A DNA stretch of 64,000 nt, from NCBI GenBank assembly GCA_033398695.1, contig CM065818.1, forward strand, positions 57,002,001 to 57,066,000, written 5' to 3'. The translations under genes were made by a program, and so were the position numbers. The notes under the pieces were generated by a model. The model saw only the letters and a list, made by a program, of their open reading frames with translations, did no database searches and was not told the origin of the DNA. Positions within the stretch are counted from its first letter, which is position 1; each line of letters opens with the position of its first letter. This document shows positions 45,029-57,160 of this stretch, piece after piece. This DNA is from Orobanche coerulescens. Taxonomy: Eukaryota > Streptophyta > Magnoliopsida > Lamiales > Orobanchaceae.

Positions 45029-46225
45029 GTGATGGTGGAGTTATTTTGTTTTCCTTTGCTTGTAATTTTTTGCTTTTCTCTTGTATTGCCTTCGGGCTTA
45101 TCTGTATGAACTTTTCGAATGGAATAAAATTCTTCTTCTTCACATCTGATTTTTTATATGTACGACCGCCTCTTCTGAATGTTTGCATATAAATTTATAC
45201 AAGTGTTTATATAATTTCATCTGATGCCTTGTTCGCCTGATCGACTGTTTGAATGTTGAATGGATCCGAACGTATTGGTACACTCGAAAATTCTTACTTG
45301 TAAATTTCTTGAACAAAACCAATCGTCATGTATGTGTTTGAACGAAGCCGATCATGTATGGTCCCTCCTTTCCCGATCGCATTTAGTAATAGCTCTACTT
45401 TGCCCCTTGTTTTTGTTTACTTAGTGTAAGTAAGGGAACAAAAATAGTATGTTTGCTGAGCTATCTTTCGTTTTGCCGATTCTTCGTGGGAGGTCTACTG
45501 TTTCGACTCTGAGGAACCGTGCACGGTCGAGGAGTTCGATGGACCGACCTCCATAACCGTGTCTTTGTGTGCGAGGGACATTCCATCTGTAGGTCTGTCT
45601 CGTGACTCACTTTATTGTTAGGGTCCTCCGTTAGGCTACGCCCGCCTTGTGTTTAAACGAAAGGCGAGGGGTCTTGGTCTGGAGGAGTCCTTGCACGGGG
45701 CGTCGTCGGTTTATTCGACTCCACGTCCGCGGATTTGTTAGCACTTTTCTACCTCGGGTCGCCATGTTAGATGGCGACCCTCGACGGTATACGTTGTGAC
45801 GGGGTAGGGACGCGCCGCCTTGTCCGGGTATATCATGTTAGATGATGTACTTTCGAGGGCGCGTGAGCGTGTCCACAGATTTATTTGGAGGATCCTTCGG
45901 CTACGCTCGTCTCGTATTTAAACGAAGGGCGAGCGATCATAGCCCAAAGAAACCTTGCATGGATGAAGATGTCGGTTCCATCGACCTCCAGGACCATGGC
46001 TGCACTTTTCTACCTCGGATCGCCATGTTGAATGACGATCCTCGACGGTATACATTGTGCTTGGGGATCGATCGCTTGCATAGGTCTGTCAGGTTAGACT
46101 ACGACCTCTTGTGGGGCGAGCGAGTCGTCCTCTCTTTAGTTGTTTTCGTCGAGGCGAATCACATAGATGTGATAGGAAAATCTCATTATACTCTTTGTAC
46201 ATTGGGTAACTGAATACAGAGTTTC
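45029..46225. other. convergent 3' region of the Tat element with duplicated hairpin block
   Basis: Holds the 3' end of the antisense gene, with an AATAAAAT poly(A)-like signal near 45122, and faces the integrase end. A unit of about 260 bp occurs twice (about 45640-45830 and 45890-46070), each with GTATTTAAACGAAGGGCG or similar and CGCCATGTT...CCTCGACGGTATAC. The second Tat copy has the same two-unit layout at about 62010-62470. No protein-coding frame is convincing. Confidence 0.6.
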
Positions 46226-47426
46226 TACTGATAGTATTTCTTCAAATGCACGGCGTTCCAGGGATATTGGTCCGGAGTGCCGTCAGGGCTCCCCTAGTTA
46301 GCCATTTAGATATTCTGAAGGGGCCTTACCAATTTGGGCCAAAGACTCCCGTGTGAGTCTGGACCTTTTTGAGGACTAGGTCGCCCACTTGGAATCGTCT
46401 TTCCATGACCTTCGAATTGAAGAACTTCTCGGATCTCCTTTTGTGGATTGTGTTCTTCATTTCCGAGGTCAGTCGCCGTTATTCCAGCATGTCCAAGTCG
46501 ATTCATCGGTCCACATCATTGTCCGTCGTCATCTCTTGTTCAGTTCGGTGGCTGAGGACGGCGATCTCCGAAGGGATCACTGCTTCTGTTCCGAAGGCGA
46601 GGGCGAATGGAGTTTTGCCGGTTGAATTTTGGGTCGTTGTTAGATATGAACACAAAACATCTGGAAGCTCGCTCGTCCATCGTCCTTGTCTGGATTCGAG
46701 TCGTGCTTTGATCGTGTGTTTGAGGATTTTGTTTACAGCTTCTACCTGCCCGTTCGTCTGAGGGTGGTAGGGGGCCGAGAACAACTTTCTGATTCCCCAC
46801 TTCTCGCAGAATTGCATGACTTCTAAACCGTCGAACTGCTTTCTGTTGTCGGAGATGATAGCCTGGGGTAGACCGAATCGGCATATGATGTTCTTCCAAA
46901 TGAACTTGATTACTTGCTCTTGGCCGATCTTGTTGAGTGGCTCGGCCTCAGCCCATTTTGTGAAATAATCGACCCCTACGATGGCAAACTTACAGCCCCC
47001 TGGCGCCATCGGCAAGGGACCTATAAGGTCGATGCCCCATTGGGCGAATGGCCATGGGCTGTACATTGAGGTGAGGTGCTCGGGGGAGAGCTTGATGTTT
47101 GGGCCCATCACTTGACACTTGTGACACGATCTGGCATAGGCGATCGCATCTTTTTGTAGTGTATGCCAGAAAAAACCTTGCCTGGTCGTTTTGTGGATGA
47201 GAGCTCGCCCGCCAGCATGGTTTCCACAGATCCCATCATGGATCTCGGCTAAAACGAGCTGGCCTTCCTCCAGCGTGATGCACTTGAGGAGAGGGAGGCT
47301 GAAAGCTCGCTTGTAAAGACGGTCGTCCAATAGGGTGTATCTAGTCGCCCGGAGCTGAAGTTGGCGAGCTTTGATACGGTCGTCGGGGACCATTCCATCC
47401 TTTAAGTATTTAATGAACGGAGTCAT
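46225..47426 (-). pseudogene. Tat integrase
   Basis: The minus-strand frame from 47426 has the zinc-binding H-H-C-C pattern (EIHDGICGNHAGG ... CHKCQV). The catalytic core follows with D in QWGIDLIGPLP, D in AIISDNRKQF and E in QTNGQVEAVNK. The open frame stops at 46503 (DNDVDR then TGA). Homology continues past it (RRLTSEMKNTIHKRRSEKF, then FGPNWYGPFRISKW) with another stop, to about 46225. No chromodomain, as expected for Tat. Upstream residues VTITEDNW join the RNase H frame through a frameshift near 47530. Confidence 0.88.
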
Positions 47427-48331
47427 CCAGTTGTCTTCAGTGATGGTAACTGTGGTAACCAGGTTTCTGTCGATCGCCGGCTTTGCTGATTTTGTGATTT
47501 GGATGTTAGAGAAATCGGCCGCCCCATCTGATGATGCAGTTTGGATAGGGCGTCGGCCTGGGAATTGTGCTCTCTCGGGACTTGTTCGATTAGCACTTCC
47601 TCAAATTTCGTGCATATTTCGGCGACCAATTCTTGGTATTTGACCATCTGTTCGCCGCGCGCCTCATATTCTCCCTTGACTTGGTTCACGACCAAGAGGG
47701 AGTCCATGAAGATATGGAGGCGGCGAACATCCAGGGCGAGGGCTAGATCGAGCCCGCCTACCAAGGCTTCGTACTCAGCTTCATTGTTGGTCGCACGAAA
47801 CCCGAAACGCACAGCATTTGTGAAACTTTGTCCGTCGGGGCTGATGAGGACAATCTCTGCCCCTGCTCGCGAGTTGGTTACCGAGCCATCCACGTAGAGT
47901 TTCCAAGCAGGGCGGCTGACCTGGGTCGGACTGTGAGGGAATGTTAGTTCCACCATGAAGTCCGCCAGAGCCTGTCCTTTGATCACCATGTGTGGAGCGT
48001 ACGTGATACCGTATTGGGTGATCTCCAGTGACCACTTGAGGAGTCGCCCGTTGGTGTCTGGCCGGTGTAGAACTTGCCTTAGAGGGAGAGTCGTCAGAAC
48101 CTCCACTTGATGTTCGAAGAAGTAAGCCCTTAGTTTGCGAACACTCATGACTAGGGCGTAGGCGATCTTCTCCAGAGGCGTGTATCGCGTTTCGGCGTCA
48201 TGGAGCGCTTGGCTAACGAAGTAGATTGGCAAGTGGATTTGCCCCTCTGCTCGTACTAACACAGCGCTCAGCGCGACCTCTAAGGCCGCCAGGTAAAGAA
48301 ATAGTTTTTTGCCGGGGATCGGCTTCACCAA
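47423..48331 (-). pseudogene. Tat RNase H and second (archaeal-type) RNase H
   Basis: Starts in the RT connection (VKPIPGKKLFLYLAALEVAL), then the first RNase H with RYTPLEKIAYALV and RLLKWSLEITQY. The second RNase H follows, with WKLYVDGSVTNSRAGAEIVL, ATNNEAEYEALVGGLDLAL, FMDSLLVVNQVKGEYEA and REHNSQADALSKL. A dual RNase H is diagnostic of the Tat lineage. Frameshifts separate this frame from RT (near 48360) and from integrase (near 47530). Confidence 0.88.
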
Positions 48332-50205
48332 GATCTGGGGGTTAGATAGATACTCCTTATTTTAGCGAACGCTATTTGACTCTCCTTTGTCCATGCAAAC
48401 TTCTTGTTATTTATGGTCGCGAAGAATGACTTGCTTTTATCCCCGAGCCGAGATATGAAACGGTTGAGGGCAGCTAGACAACCAGTGAGGCGTTGCACCT
48501 GTTTGACATTCTGTGGCTCCTGCATGTCGAGGATCGCCTGGATCTTGGTGGGGTTCGCCTCGATCCCCCTTTGGCTCACGATGTGCCCTAGGAATTTTCC
48601 GGAGCTCACCCCGAAGTTGCATTTCTTGGGGTTCAGCTTCATATTGAACTTCTCGAGGATGGCGAACGTCTCGGCAAGGTCATTGAGGTGATCTTCCTTC
48701 TTGAAGCTTTTGACCACGATGTCGTCAATGTAGACCTCCATGGGCTTGCCAATCTGGTTGGCGAACATCCCGTTGACTAGCCGCTGGTAGGTCGCCCCTG
48801 CATTCTTCAGACCGAACGGCATCCGGAGCCAAAAGTATATGTCTTTTTCCGTGTGGAAAGATGTGTGTTTTATGTCTTTCTCCGCCATGGGGATCTGATG
48901 GTACCCGGCGAAGGCATCCATGAACGACATCATTTCGCAGCCTACAGTGCTATCGACCAAGTGGTCAATATGAGGCATCGGAAAGTGATCTTTCGGACAT
49001 GCCGCGTTGAGGTCGGTGAAGTTAATGCATAACCTCCAGGAGTTGCTCGGCTTTTTGACGAGCACCGCCTTGGCTACCCACTGTGGCTCGTCTGTAGCCA
49101 CTCCGATTAATTTGTTATCGAGTAGCTTTTTGACTTCTATATCGAGCGCCATGTATTTCTTCGGACCGAATTTTCTACGTTTCTGGTGAACAGGCTTTCT
49201 TGCCGGGTCGATCTTTATATAGTGGCAGGCGTGTTCAGGACTTATGCCGACCATATCTTGATGCGACCAAGCAAAGACTCCGATGTTCTTACGTAGTAAA
49301 CTGATCAGATCTTCCTTTAACTCAAGACCAACGCTTGCGCCGATCTGTACTTCCCGCTCCGAACGAGCTGGATCTATCGTTACACTTTCTAACTCTTCAA
49401 TGGGGATGGTCGCTTGTCGTTTGGAACGATTTTCGGACTCGATCCTTGGATCGATGTCGAGGCTTGGCTCGAAACCGATCCTTGGCTCGATGTCGTCCGT
49501 TAATCGATGTGAGATGGCGTCCTCTGAGTCGGGTTGGTACGATGTGCTTGGCTCGTCGATCTCCATTAGTTGATTGTCGATCGTCTCGATGTTACAAATA
49601 GCACGGGAAGTATTGAAAGAAGTTATGACATAGGAGTAATTCAAACATTTCTTAGCCATTAGTTGGTCTCCTTTTACAGTACCGACCGTCTCATCGGCAG
49701 TGGGGAATTTGATACAGTAAAAGAAGGAAGAGGCGACCGCCTCGAAAGTTTCTAGAAATGGACGACCTAGGAACCCATTATAGATGCTGGGCCTATCTAT
49801 GATTCCAAAGTTTAGGTTCCTAGTAATCCTAACCTTGGGATCGTAATGACATATTAGCTCGACAGAGAGCTTGATCCTCCCGTAGGCTTGGACTGTGCTG
49901 TCGCCGAACCCTTGGAGCACGGTGTCAAATGGCTTGATAAAATTGGTCAGGTTGCCGAGCCGGTCAAGAGCGTATTTGAATATGATATTGCAAAAGCTCC
50001 CGTTGTCAACCAGCACGCGATCGACCATTTTCCCAAGGATACATGCAGAGATCACCAATGCATCCTCTTTGGGGCACTGCACTACCTCCCTATCCTTATT
50101 GGAGAAAGTGATGAGCACGTCTTTGGAGATGGTCGGATCCAGTGGGACCATGACATAGACCCCGGAGAACGCCCTCAGTTCGGCCTTCTGCTTCCTGTTC
50201 GACAT
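48325..50205 (-). pseudogene. Tat protease and reverse transcriptase
   Basis: A continuous 626-residue frame. Protease: KEDALVISACILGKMVDRVL with active site VDNGSFCNIIF (VDNGS occurs in Tat) and LGRPFLETFEA. RT: VKKPSNSWRLCINFTDLNAA, FMDAFAGYHQIPM, MPFGLKNAGATYQRL, catalytic VYIDDIVVKS, and GKFLGHIVSQRGIE. It ends TPRSW by a frameshift. This is the best preserved coding part of the element. A Q-to-stop change just upstream separates it from gag. Confidence 0.92.
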
Positions 50206-50247
50206 GGTGGAAACCGGGGAAAGTCTTCCGAGGTTTCCACCTCCCGC

Positions 50248-51999
50248 CTAAAGCATATTGATCCGGCCGCCAGGGTTGATCGGAGGGATTGATTCGTCAG
50301 AATACTCCGGTTCGTTCTGCTCGATCCTGGCGATAGGATTAAGAGAGATTCCATCGTTCTGTCGGCGCTCGCGTCCTCCGGTCCTCTCTGCTCGAGGCTC
50401 TGGCTTGGTAACCAAGTTATCCAATTTGCCTTCCTCGAACATTCTCCAGAGTTGTCTGAGGAGGTCGCGGCACTGGCTGGTGTTGTGGCCGGGACTCTTG
50501 TGGTAGGCACAAAATTTGATACGGTCTAGATGACCGTGGTTCCTCACTGGCCTTGGTTTTCTAAGCTATTCATGCCCCTTGATGGCGTTGAAAATGTGGG
50601 CCGGAGATAGGTTGAGGTTGCGGAAGAGGTGAACCTCCACATCCTCGAAAGCTTTGAATTCTCCGGGCGGCTTCGTGATCGCCTTTCTGGGCTTGGTGAC
50701 CGTCTTTCTCGGGACGGAAGTAGGCGCCTTTCCTTCCCCGGCAGATCCCTCGCCTACGCGCAGGGTGAGCATCCTCTGCCTGGGCAGAAAATCAGCAGCC
50801 CTGACGCGGAAGATCGCGTAGGTCGGGGGGATGTCCTTTGTAAGGTGCCTGAACATGGGCGAATGGCCATAGAATCCTCCCAGGACCGAGTAGAGAGCAA
50901 GCTCTTCGCTAATGGTCTCGCCAGTGAGGACTATTTCATCCATCCGGTCGATGTAATCTTCATCGGGCTCGTTCTTCCCCTACCTGATTTTCATCATGCG
51001 GTGGGGGCCTTTTGGCCGGGCAACTTTGGCGGTGAAATACGACGTGAAGTCGTTCGCCATCTTCTCAAAACAATTGATCGAGCGAGGTGGTAGTGAGATG
51101 TACCACCTATGGGCGAGGTCGCCCAATGTCAATGGGAACATTCGGCATTTTGTTGCGTCCGATGCTCCACATCTGGTCATGTAAATCCGGAATTTGCTCA
51201 AATGGGTCTCAGGATCCGATCTCCCCTCATATAGAGGTGTTTGGGGAGGAGAGATCTTTGGTTTAACGGGGGCGAGCTCGATTTGGACCGCGAGCGGTTC
51301 AGTCGTTCCGGCGATCGATCTCTTGGCGCTTGCCCCAGTTTCTAGGAGCGCCTTCATTTCGTCGAGCTGGCGCTGCATGGCGGCCATCGCTGTAGCCTGA
51401 CTGCTCGCTGATTGACTCTCGGAGCGGGAGCCAAGGCGATCATGTACTGATCTCCTTGCCTTATGGTAGGTGACGAGTTCTCCGCCACCGGGCTCAATTC
51501 TTGGGCGAGCGGGGGCCCGTTGGATGGCTTGTCTTCTGGGAGTCGGATATGCCGAACTTCTGGTGATGGATTCGGACTCCGATGTATCCCGGCTGGGGCC
51601 TGAATGCCCGGGTCGCCATGAGTGATCGCTCCCTATGCGGCTGAAGACGTAATCGTCCTGCCTTACGATAGCCTTTTCCTGCAGCTCGGGGCTTTCCGAC
51701 GATTTCTCGACGTATAGTCCCTTAAGCTTCCGCTTGCCTGCCCGGCGAATGGCTGATGGAGTAATGGTGGGCGAGTCGCATGCCCTCCGTCGCTCCTTGA
51801 GGATGGCCATAGCCTCCTCGATCTGTTCCGCGGTCTGGAACTGATCGAGTGAGAGGCTAGGTCCGTCCCTCAGGGGCGGGAGTGAGAGTCAAGCGTCGCC
51901 GCGGTCGCCTTCTGCCGTTGGTTGAGATTCGGTCTGGGCCGGAATGAGAGGTCCGGCAGATCGCAGGGTGGCTCTTTTTGAGGTCGTGGATGATGTCAT
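50248..51999 (-). pseudogene. Tat gag
   Basis: Minus-strand ATG at 51999 (MTSSTTSKRATLRS). The capsid region has QTPLYEGRSDPETHLSKFRI, MFPLTLGDLAHRWYISLPPR and SFTAKVARP-like blocks (retrotrans_gag). The stop at 50980-50982 corresponds to CAG in the other Tat copy. Downstream are DEIVLTGETISEELALYSVL and a compact zinc motif FCAYHKSPGHNTSQCRDL (C-x2-H...H...C). Further stops lie near 51892, 50565 and 50250. Confidence 0.85.
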
Positions 52000-52109
52000 G
52001 TTTCTGAAGGCTTTTCTTTGAAGAACAGTGAATGTTTCTTCAAGTATATGCCCGGAGAACAGTGAGTGTTCTTCGAGACGGTCGGAATAAAAATGAAGGT
52101 TAAGAGGGG

Positions 52110-52128
52110 CCCTTCTTCTAGCGCCCAT
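52110..52128 (-). other. primer-binding site region of the Tat element
   Basis: The minus strand just inside the 5' LTR reads TGGGCGCTAGAAGAAGG. Position and TGG start fit a primer-binding site; I cannot name the tRNA. Confidence 0.5.
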
Positions 52129-52131
52129 TGT

Positions 52132-53053
52132 TGTTACCCAAAATATTATCCGGAGATGATATTGCTGGAATGGTCAAGTAACAAACAAATGCGAGAACAC
52201 TTCCGTGGGAAAGTAAATGACACACGATTTGCCGGGGTTGTTAGTCCCGGGCTTGAATGCTCTGGCGAGATGTTATTAATATAAATACTTTGGGGTACAA
52301 ATATTAATGTTAGAATACCATTACAATGAGTGTAATGATTCTAGTTATCTTAGCTATAGAGCGTGAAGATTGCCGGAAGAACCAGATCTGATCTCTGTGA
52401 GTTCTTGCTTTTTGGTGTTCGGTATATGTGAATGAATATCACTGTGTATGTGTAAGTATTCGACAGATAAGTCTTTCGTTCTCTCTGTACGTTTTTTACT
52501 GTACTCTCAATGGCCTGGCCACTGTTGGAGGCCTACTATTTATAGTAGAAGAGGTTGATAGGTCCTTCCCGGCGATCTCGGGCGACCGCCGTATTCTATA
52601 TTAGAATAATGTGGGCGATCGTCCCATCACGTGGGACTGTTTCCTTAAAGTCCGAGGCTGCAGCTGGCAGCCAGTTGTGTGGGCCAATGAGGAGCTTGCA
52701 CGCGTCCCGAGTCATTGTCTGGGGAGGACCCACTTTGTACCTTTCGGCGGGCCTGTCAGTAGGTGTGAGGTTGGTGACAGGTTGGGGTCAATGGCCTTAT
52801 CTTTCGGCGCCTTTTGTGGATCTGCACGTGGGTCTTCGTCCAAGATTCGGTCTTCGAAGACTCTAACGGGTGTCGGATTCACATGCGGTATGGGACGATC
52901 GTCTGCAATCAAATATCATTGGCGATCGCCAGATGCCTATAGACGATCGCCTTGGACGTCGATCGCTAGGTGCTTGCCCAGCGCCTGTCTTCTTTATCTG
53001 GCTCCTGACCATTATGCCAATCGTCATCGAGACGTATAAATCTCCGCACAACA
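52132..53053 (-). mobile_element. 5' LTR of the Tat element
   Basis: Same length (922 bp) as 32206-33127. Minus-strand TATA TATAAATA at 52544-52537, with the CGATCG cluster upstream of it. Confidence 0.88.
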
Positions 53054-54029
53054 CTTGTGACGTTAAGATTTTCATTAGAGTAGTCCGACCCAGAAAACCG
53101 AATGGTGGGGGTCAACCTCGACGTGCGTTTTCACGGGCAAGTAGCAGGTCCTACTAAATACCATGATCGGATTCTTTCTCCTGTAAGTGAACAGGCATAT
53201 GTCCTATGCGGTTATTGGCAAATGAGATCATAAGTCTTTGGTCAAAGCATTGGAGCTAGTTGTATTGGATACACGAGAGCTCAATGATCTCGGTTTGCAT
53301 TGACTCATGCATAGCATCAAGTACAAGTAGGATTTGACTGACCGTGATCATATAACTTGATCGGGACATGTGATAGAAGGATTTATATGTATACTGGTAT
53401 TCACGACAGAAAGGTTTTTGGAATGATCCCCATCATTCGTTCTCAGTTATGATACAGTGTAGGCCGCCAGGCTGGCTAGGTAGTGCTATTACTCTTTGGT
53501 TCCTCCTATTGCTAACTGAGACGGACCTACCGAGTCGCGCAATAGGATTGATGATGAAATGAATCGAGTTTATTCCCTATTTATAAATATTAGATATTAG
53601 ATATCTAATTTATTGGATATTGGATGTTTAATTAATTTTATGACATTGGATGTCTAAACTAATTTATTGGATAAATTAATTTATGGCCTAATGAATTAAA
53701 TAAAATATGGGTGATTAATTTAATTCAAGAATATAATTATTTCTTGAAGAAATTAATTATATTATTTTGTATTTGATATGATTAATTAATTGGATTAATT
53801 GATTGATATAAATATATCCGAACGGAATGGAGTTTTATCTGATTGGACTCATGAGAGACAGAAACGGACCGGATCCCTCCGATCCTTCTAGATGGCCGAA
53901 CCATGCCCTTGGTTTCACTTGGTCTTCTTTCCACCTTAATTGGTGGAAGACCAAGAAAATAGTGAGGGTAAGTGTGATATTATTCTTGATACAATAATAC
54001 ATAGAAGAAGAATAAAGGAAGTAGACTTA

Positions 54030-55039
54030 GGGGCTGTTTACCAAATTTGTCTGTCTGGGTAAATTGTGTCTGTCTGGGTAAATTTGTCTGTCTGCGTAAA
54101 TGTGTCTGTCTGGGTAAATTGATGCTGTTGTTTACTTTTTCATCTGAATAAACTGTCTGAATAACAGAAATGACCGGTTTATCCCTGATATGAATTATAA
54201 GCTGTTTTATAAATTGTTTATTTTTTAAGCAAAATAAATGATATAGTCTAAAAATCAAAACATAAATTCATAAAGTACTTAAAAATCCAATTTAAAACAC
54301 AAAGAAGTCAAGTTCAAATAGAAAGTAACCAAATTCAAACACAAAGTAGACAAATTTAAACATTATTGAAAAATCAAATTTGACTCATCTGCTATATATA
54401 TTATTTAAATTTAAATAAAATATTATACATAAATGATTCAATTTTGTATGTAAGTAATATATAAATATTTAATACATAGATAAATAATACGTATAATATA
54501 CAATATATATTTATATATAGAAATGTATTTTAAATAGATAAGAACATTTATAATAAATAGTATACATATGAATAAATGTTGATATATAAGTAATATATAA
54601 TATTTATTTATATATTCATAATATATATACGATATTTTGTAGATATAAAAGTTTATTTATGCAATAATATATAGTAACAAATATTATATATAAATTAATA
54701 ATGTATATTATTTATATATGAATAATATATATTACATTCATTTATATTAAAACCTAAATTTTTTATATTGTATATATAAATGAGTATATATAATAGGGAC
54801 ACGAGAGTCATTTTTTGTCCTAAATTAGTTATATTGTAGATATAAATGTGTGGTTTTCAATTAGGGGTAAGAGAGTCATTTTTTTGTCTTAATGGGGACA
54901 ACAACACTTTTCATGCTTAATGAATAAGCCATTTTTTCTGCGTGAATAAGTCATTAAGCCACAAGTAAACACCTCCAAACGTCTGAGCGAATAAGACATT
55001 TTACCCATTAAGCTGATTAAGTCACAAGTAAACAGCCCC
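54030..55039. mobile_element. Tourist-like (PIF/Harbinger) MITE, 1.0 kb
   Basis: Ends GGGGCTGTTTAC and GTAAACAGCCCC are perfect 12-bp inverted repeats, flanked by TTA on both sides (54027-54029 and 55040-55042). The left subterminal zone has four units of about 20 bp built on TGTCTGTCTGGGTAAAT. The AT-rich interior has no transposase frame. Confidence 0.85.
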
Positions 55040-55532
55040 TTACTCTCCTTGGATGGGAACAACTCACGGAAATAACTAGTGAGCAAGAGAGAGAAAAGTT
55101 TTTTTTCTCAACTTCATCTTCTACTTCTTCATTCTTCTGCTTGATATTTTTCTTAGATGAAAAATTAAAAGAAAATTGAGAGATAATATATCTATACACT
55201 TGGAGTGATATAGATTATATTTGAAATCTCATATCACTTTGTTCTAGCCGTGTCCTTAGAGGACAACGAAGTGAAAGTCGTTCCGATCATTTCTCCGGCA
55301 CGTGGCAAGTAGAGACGCGGTGTTTTCGGTGTTGGATCATCCAAAAGCTTGACGAATATATTTCGTGTACATCATTTAATCAACGGACTATGAAGGTATG
55401 ATTTCGAATCTTCCTTTGTTTCGTTTTATATTCGTATATACGTAGCTTGATCGATTCTTAAGGGATTCAGATCGAATCAGATTCGTATATTGCTTCCGCT
55501 ACGCCTTCCTTTTAGGCACCGAATCCCAACAG

Positions 55533-56845
55533 TGGATAGGAGCATAATGGTGGATATGGCGAACATACTTGAATGTGAAGTGGGGGAAATTCCTTTTTCT
55601 CATATAGAGATTCATGTGGGAACAAAACACAAAATAGCGAATGAATGGGGAATTTTAGTTCAAAAATTCTGGAAATGAATGCAATCTTGGGAAGACCGAA
55701 AAATCTCTCTCGGGGGACGAATTAGCCTTTTGAAAGGTGTACTATATTCGATGCCAATTTATCACTTGTACTTCAACAAACTACCAAAATCCACCTTGAG
55801 TGCTTTATTTCCTATGTAGCGTAAATTCTTGTTGGGGGGGTGGGGGGGGAGGGGGTGTGAGAATAAATCTAAAACGTGTTGGGTGAGTTGTAAAAACATT
55901 CTCAAACCAAAATCCTTGGGGGATTAAGGGTTATGGACTTGGGTCTCCTTAATAGGGCATTGTTGGGAAAGTGGATTTGGAGGTTTTATGTTGAGAGACA
56001 TAGTTTGTGGGTGAGGGTGATTAAATCTTTATAAGGGTGGTTGGAGTTGGGTGAGTCCAGGATAGTGTCTAGGGGAAGAATAGGGAGAGGGTTATCATGG
56101 TGGAAGGAGATTGTGGAAATGGGGTGGGAGAGAGTGACAAGTGGTTGTGGGGTAGTTTGATAATATGTGTGGGAACTGGTGGTAATACTCTCTTTTGGGA
56201 TAGTGTGTGGGCATGGGACACTCCTCTTAAAAATAGATTTTCTAGATTGTATCACTTGAATGAGATGAGAGAGGGGCTAGTGAGTGAGATGGTGGTTTGG
56301 GTGAATGGGTCTTGGAAGTTGGAGTGGAAGTGAAGGAGAGTTCTTTTTCAGAGAGAGATCCCTATGGCTATTGAGTTTGAAAGTTTTGTTAACAGGTACC
56401 CTATTAAACAAAATGTAGAAGACACTTGGAAATGGAGAGATTCATCATGGACAATTCAAGATGAGGTTGGCTTATGAGTGTTTAAGCACTTCTACGCCTC
56501 AATCTCAATCAATATTAGCGGACCAACAACTCCTAAGGCACGTGTGGAAGAAAATCATTCCAATTAACACATCGGCAATGGCATGGAGACTGCTTCAAGA
56601 TCGACTTCCAACTAAGACGAACCTGGCGAAGAGAAATATCTTACCCCAATTGAGTGACCAGATCTGCCCCATATGCTCTAATGCTTCAAAAACAGCTGCA
56701 CATCTTTTCCTTGACTGTGGCAAATCATCCGTTATCGGGTACGCTTGCTATAATTGGTTTGGTGTACGCTCGATAAGTAATAATAGAATCAATGTGCACT
56801 TTAAATCACTTACGAGCATGCTAGAGGGGAAAAGGGCACATTGAC
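55533..56845 (+). pseudogene. L1-type LINE 3' remnant (RT thumb to zf-RVT)
   Basis: Ordered blocks in changing frames: ANILECEVGEIPFSHIEI (from about 55560), SWEDRKISLGGRISLLKGVL and MPIYHLYFNKLPKSTLSALF (to 55815), a G-run that breaks the frame near 55838, GGLRVMDLGLLNRALLGKWI (about 55920), and the frame 56461-56844 with MAWRLLQDRLPTKTNLAKRN and the zinc block CPICSNASKTAAHLFLDC (zf-RVT). No endonuclease or RT core. It abuts the copia LTR edge. Confidence 0.8.
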
Positions 56846-56849
56846 TTCA

Positions 56850-57160
56850 ACTAGGCCTGTTACTTGTTCGGTTCGGTTTGGGTATTGCTTAGCGGTCTAG
56901 ACCCCAAGACCCGACCGATAAGTAACCGGTTATAATGTCAGAACCGAAACCGGTGCAATAAGCCAATTGAGTAATTTAGACACGAGACTGGTAAGACTCA
57001 GACCGGTTAAGAGCCGATAAGTCCCAGTTTGTGGACTCATTAAATACTCGAAATAGACCCGAAAGCCCCAATTCGTGAACTCTAATCAAGCTCAAACTCG
57101 AGCTCGAATCAAGCTCCGCCTTGAACTCACGAAAAAAACACTAACACCGTTATCGGTTGT
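56850..57160. other. intergenic stretch, nothing firm
   Basis: Contains repeated ACCGGTTA/ACCGGT and CTCGAGCTCGAATCAAGCTC motifs of the kind seen in short dispersed plant repeats. No matching ends or frame found. Confidence 0.4.

Larger units (their letters stand above)
32203..53053 (-). mobile_element. Tat-lineage Ty3/gypsy element with antisense gene
   Basis: Minus strand: 5' LTR 53053-52132, primer site about 52127, gag 51999-50248, protease-RT 50205-48325, dual RNase H 48331-47423, integrase 47426 to about 46225, non-coding 3' region, antisense four-exon gene (plus strand), polypurine tract, 3' LTR 33127-32206. CTTGT at 32198-32202 and 53054-53058 is a likely target duplication, with three extra T bases (32203-32205) before the left LTR. 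Exon 1 of the antisense gene is broken by the non-coding element 33782-42476. LTRs are 922 bp each and similar but clearly diverged. Confidence 0.88.
31695..55531 (+). mobile_element. copia 3' LTR split by Tat and Tourist-like insertions
   Basis: Pieces 31695-32202, 53054-54029 and 55040-55531 make an LTR of about 2 kb when joined. It starts TGTTAAAAGT after the polypurine tract and ends CCGAATCCCAACA, a common copia LTR 3' end. GAGCTAGTTGTATTGGATAC and similar blocks in the middle piece fit a copia LTR. L1-type LINE sequence follows the 3' edge. Confidence 0.65.

Noticed and set aside
55531..55545. Primer-binding site after the copia LTR edge
   Set aside because: CAACAGTGGATAGG resembles the LTR-primer junction, but the preceding coding remnant shows this is the 3' LTR and the following sequence is L1-type LINE coding.
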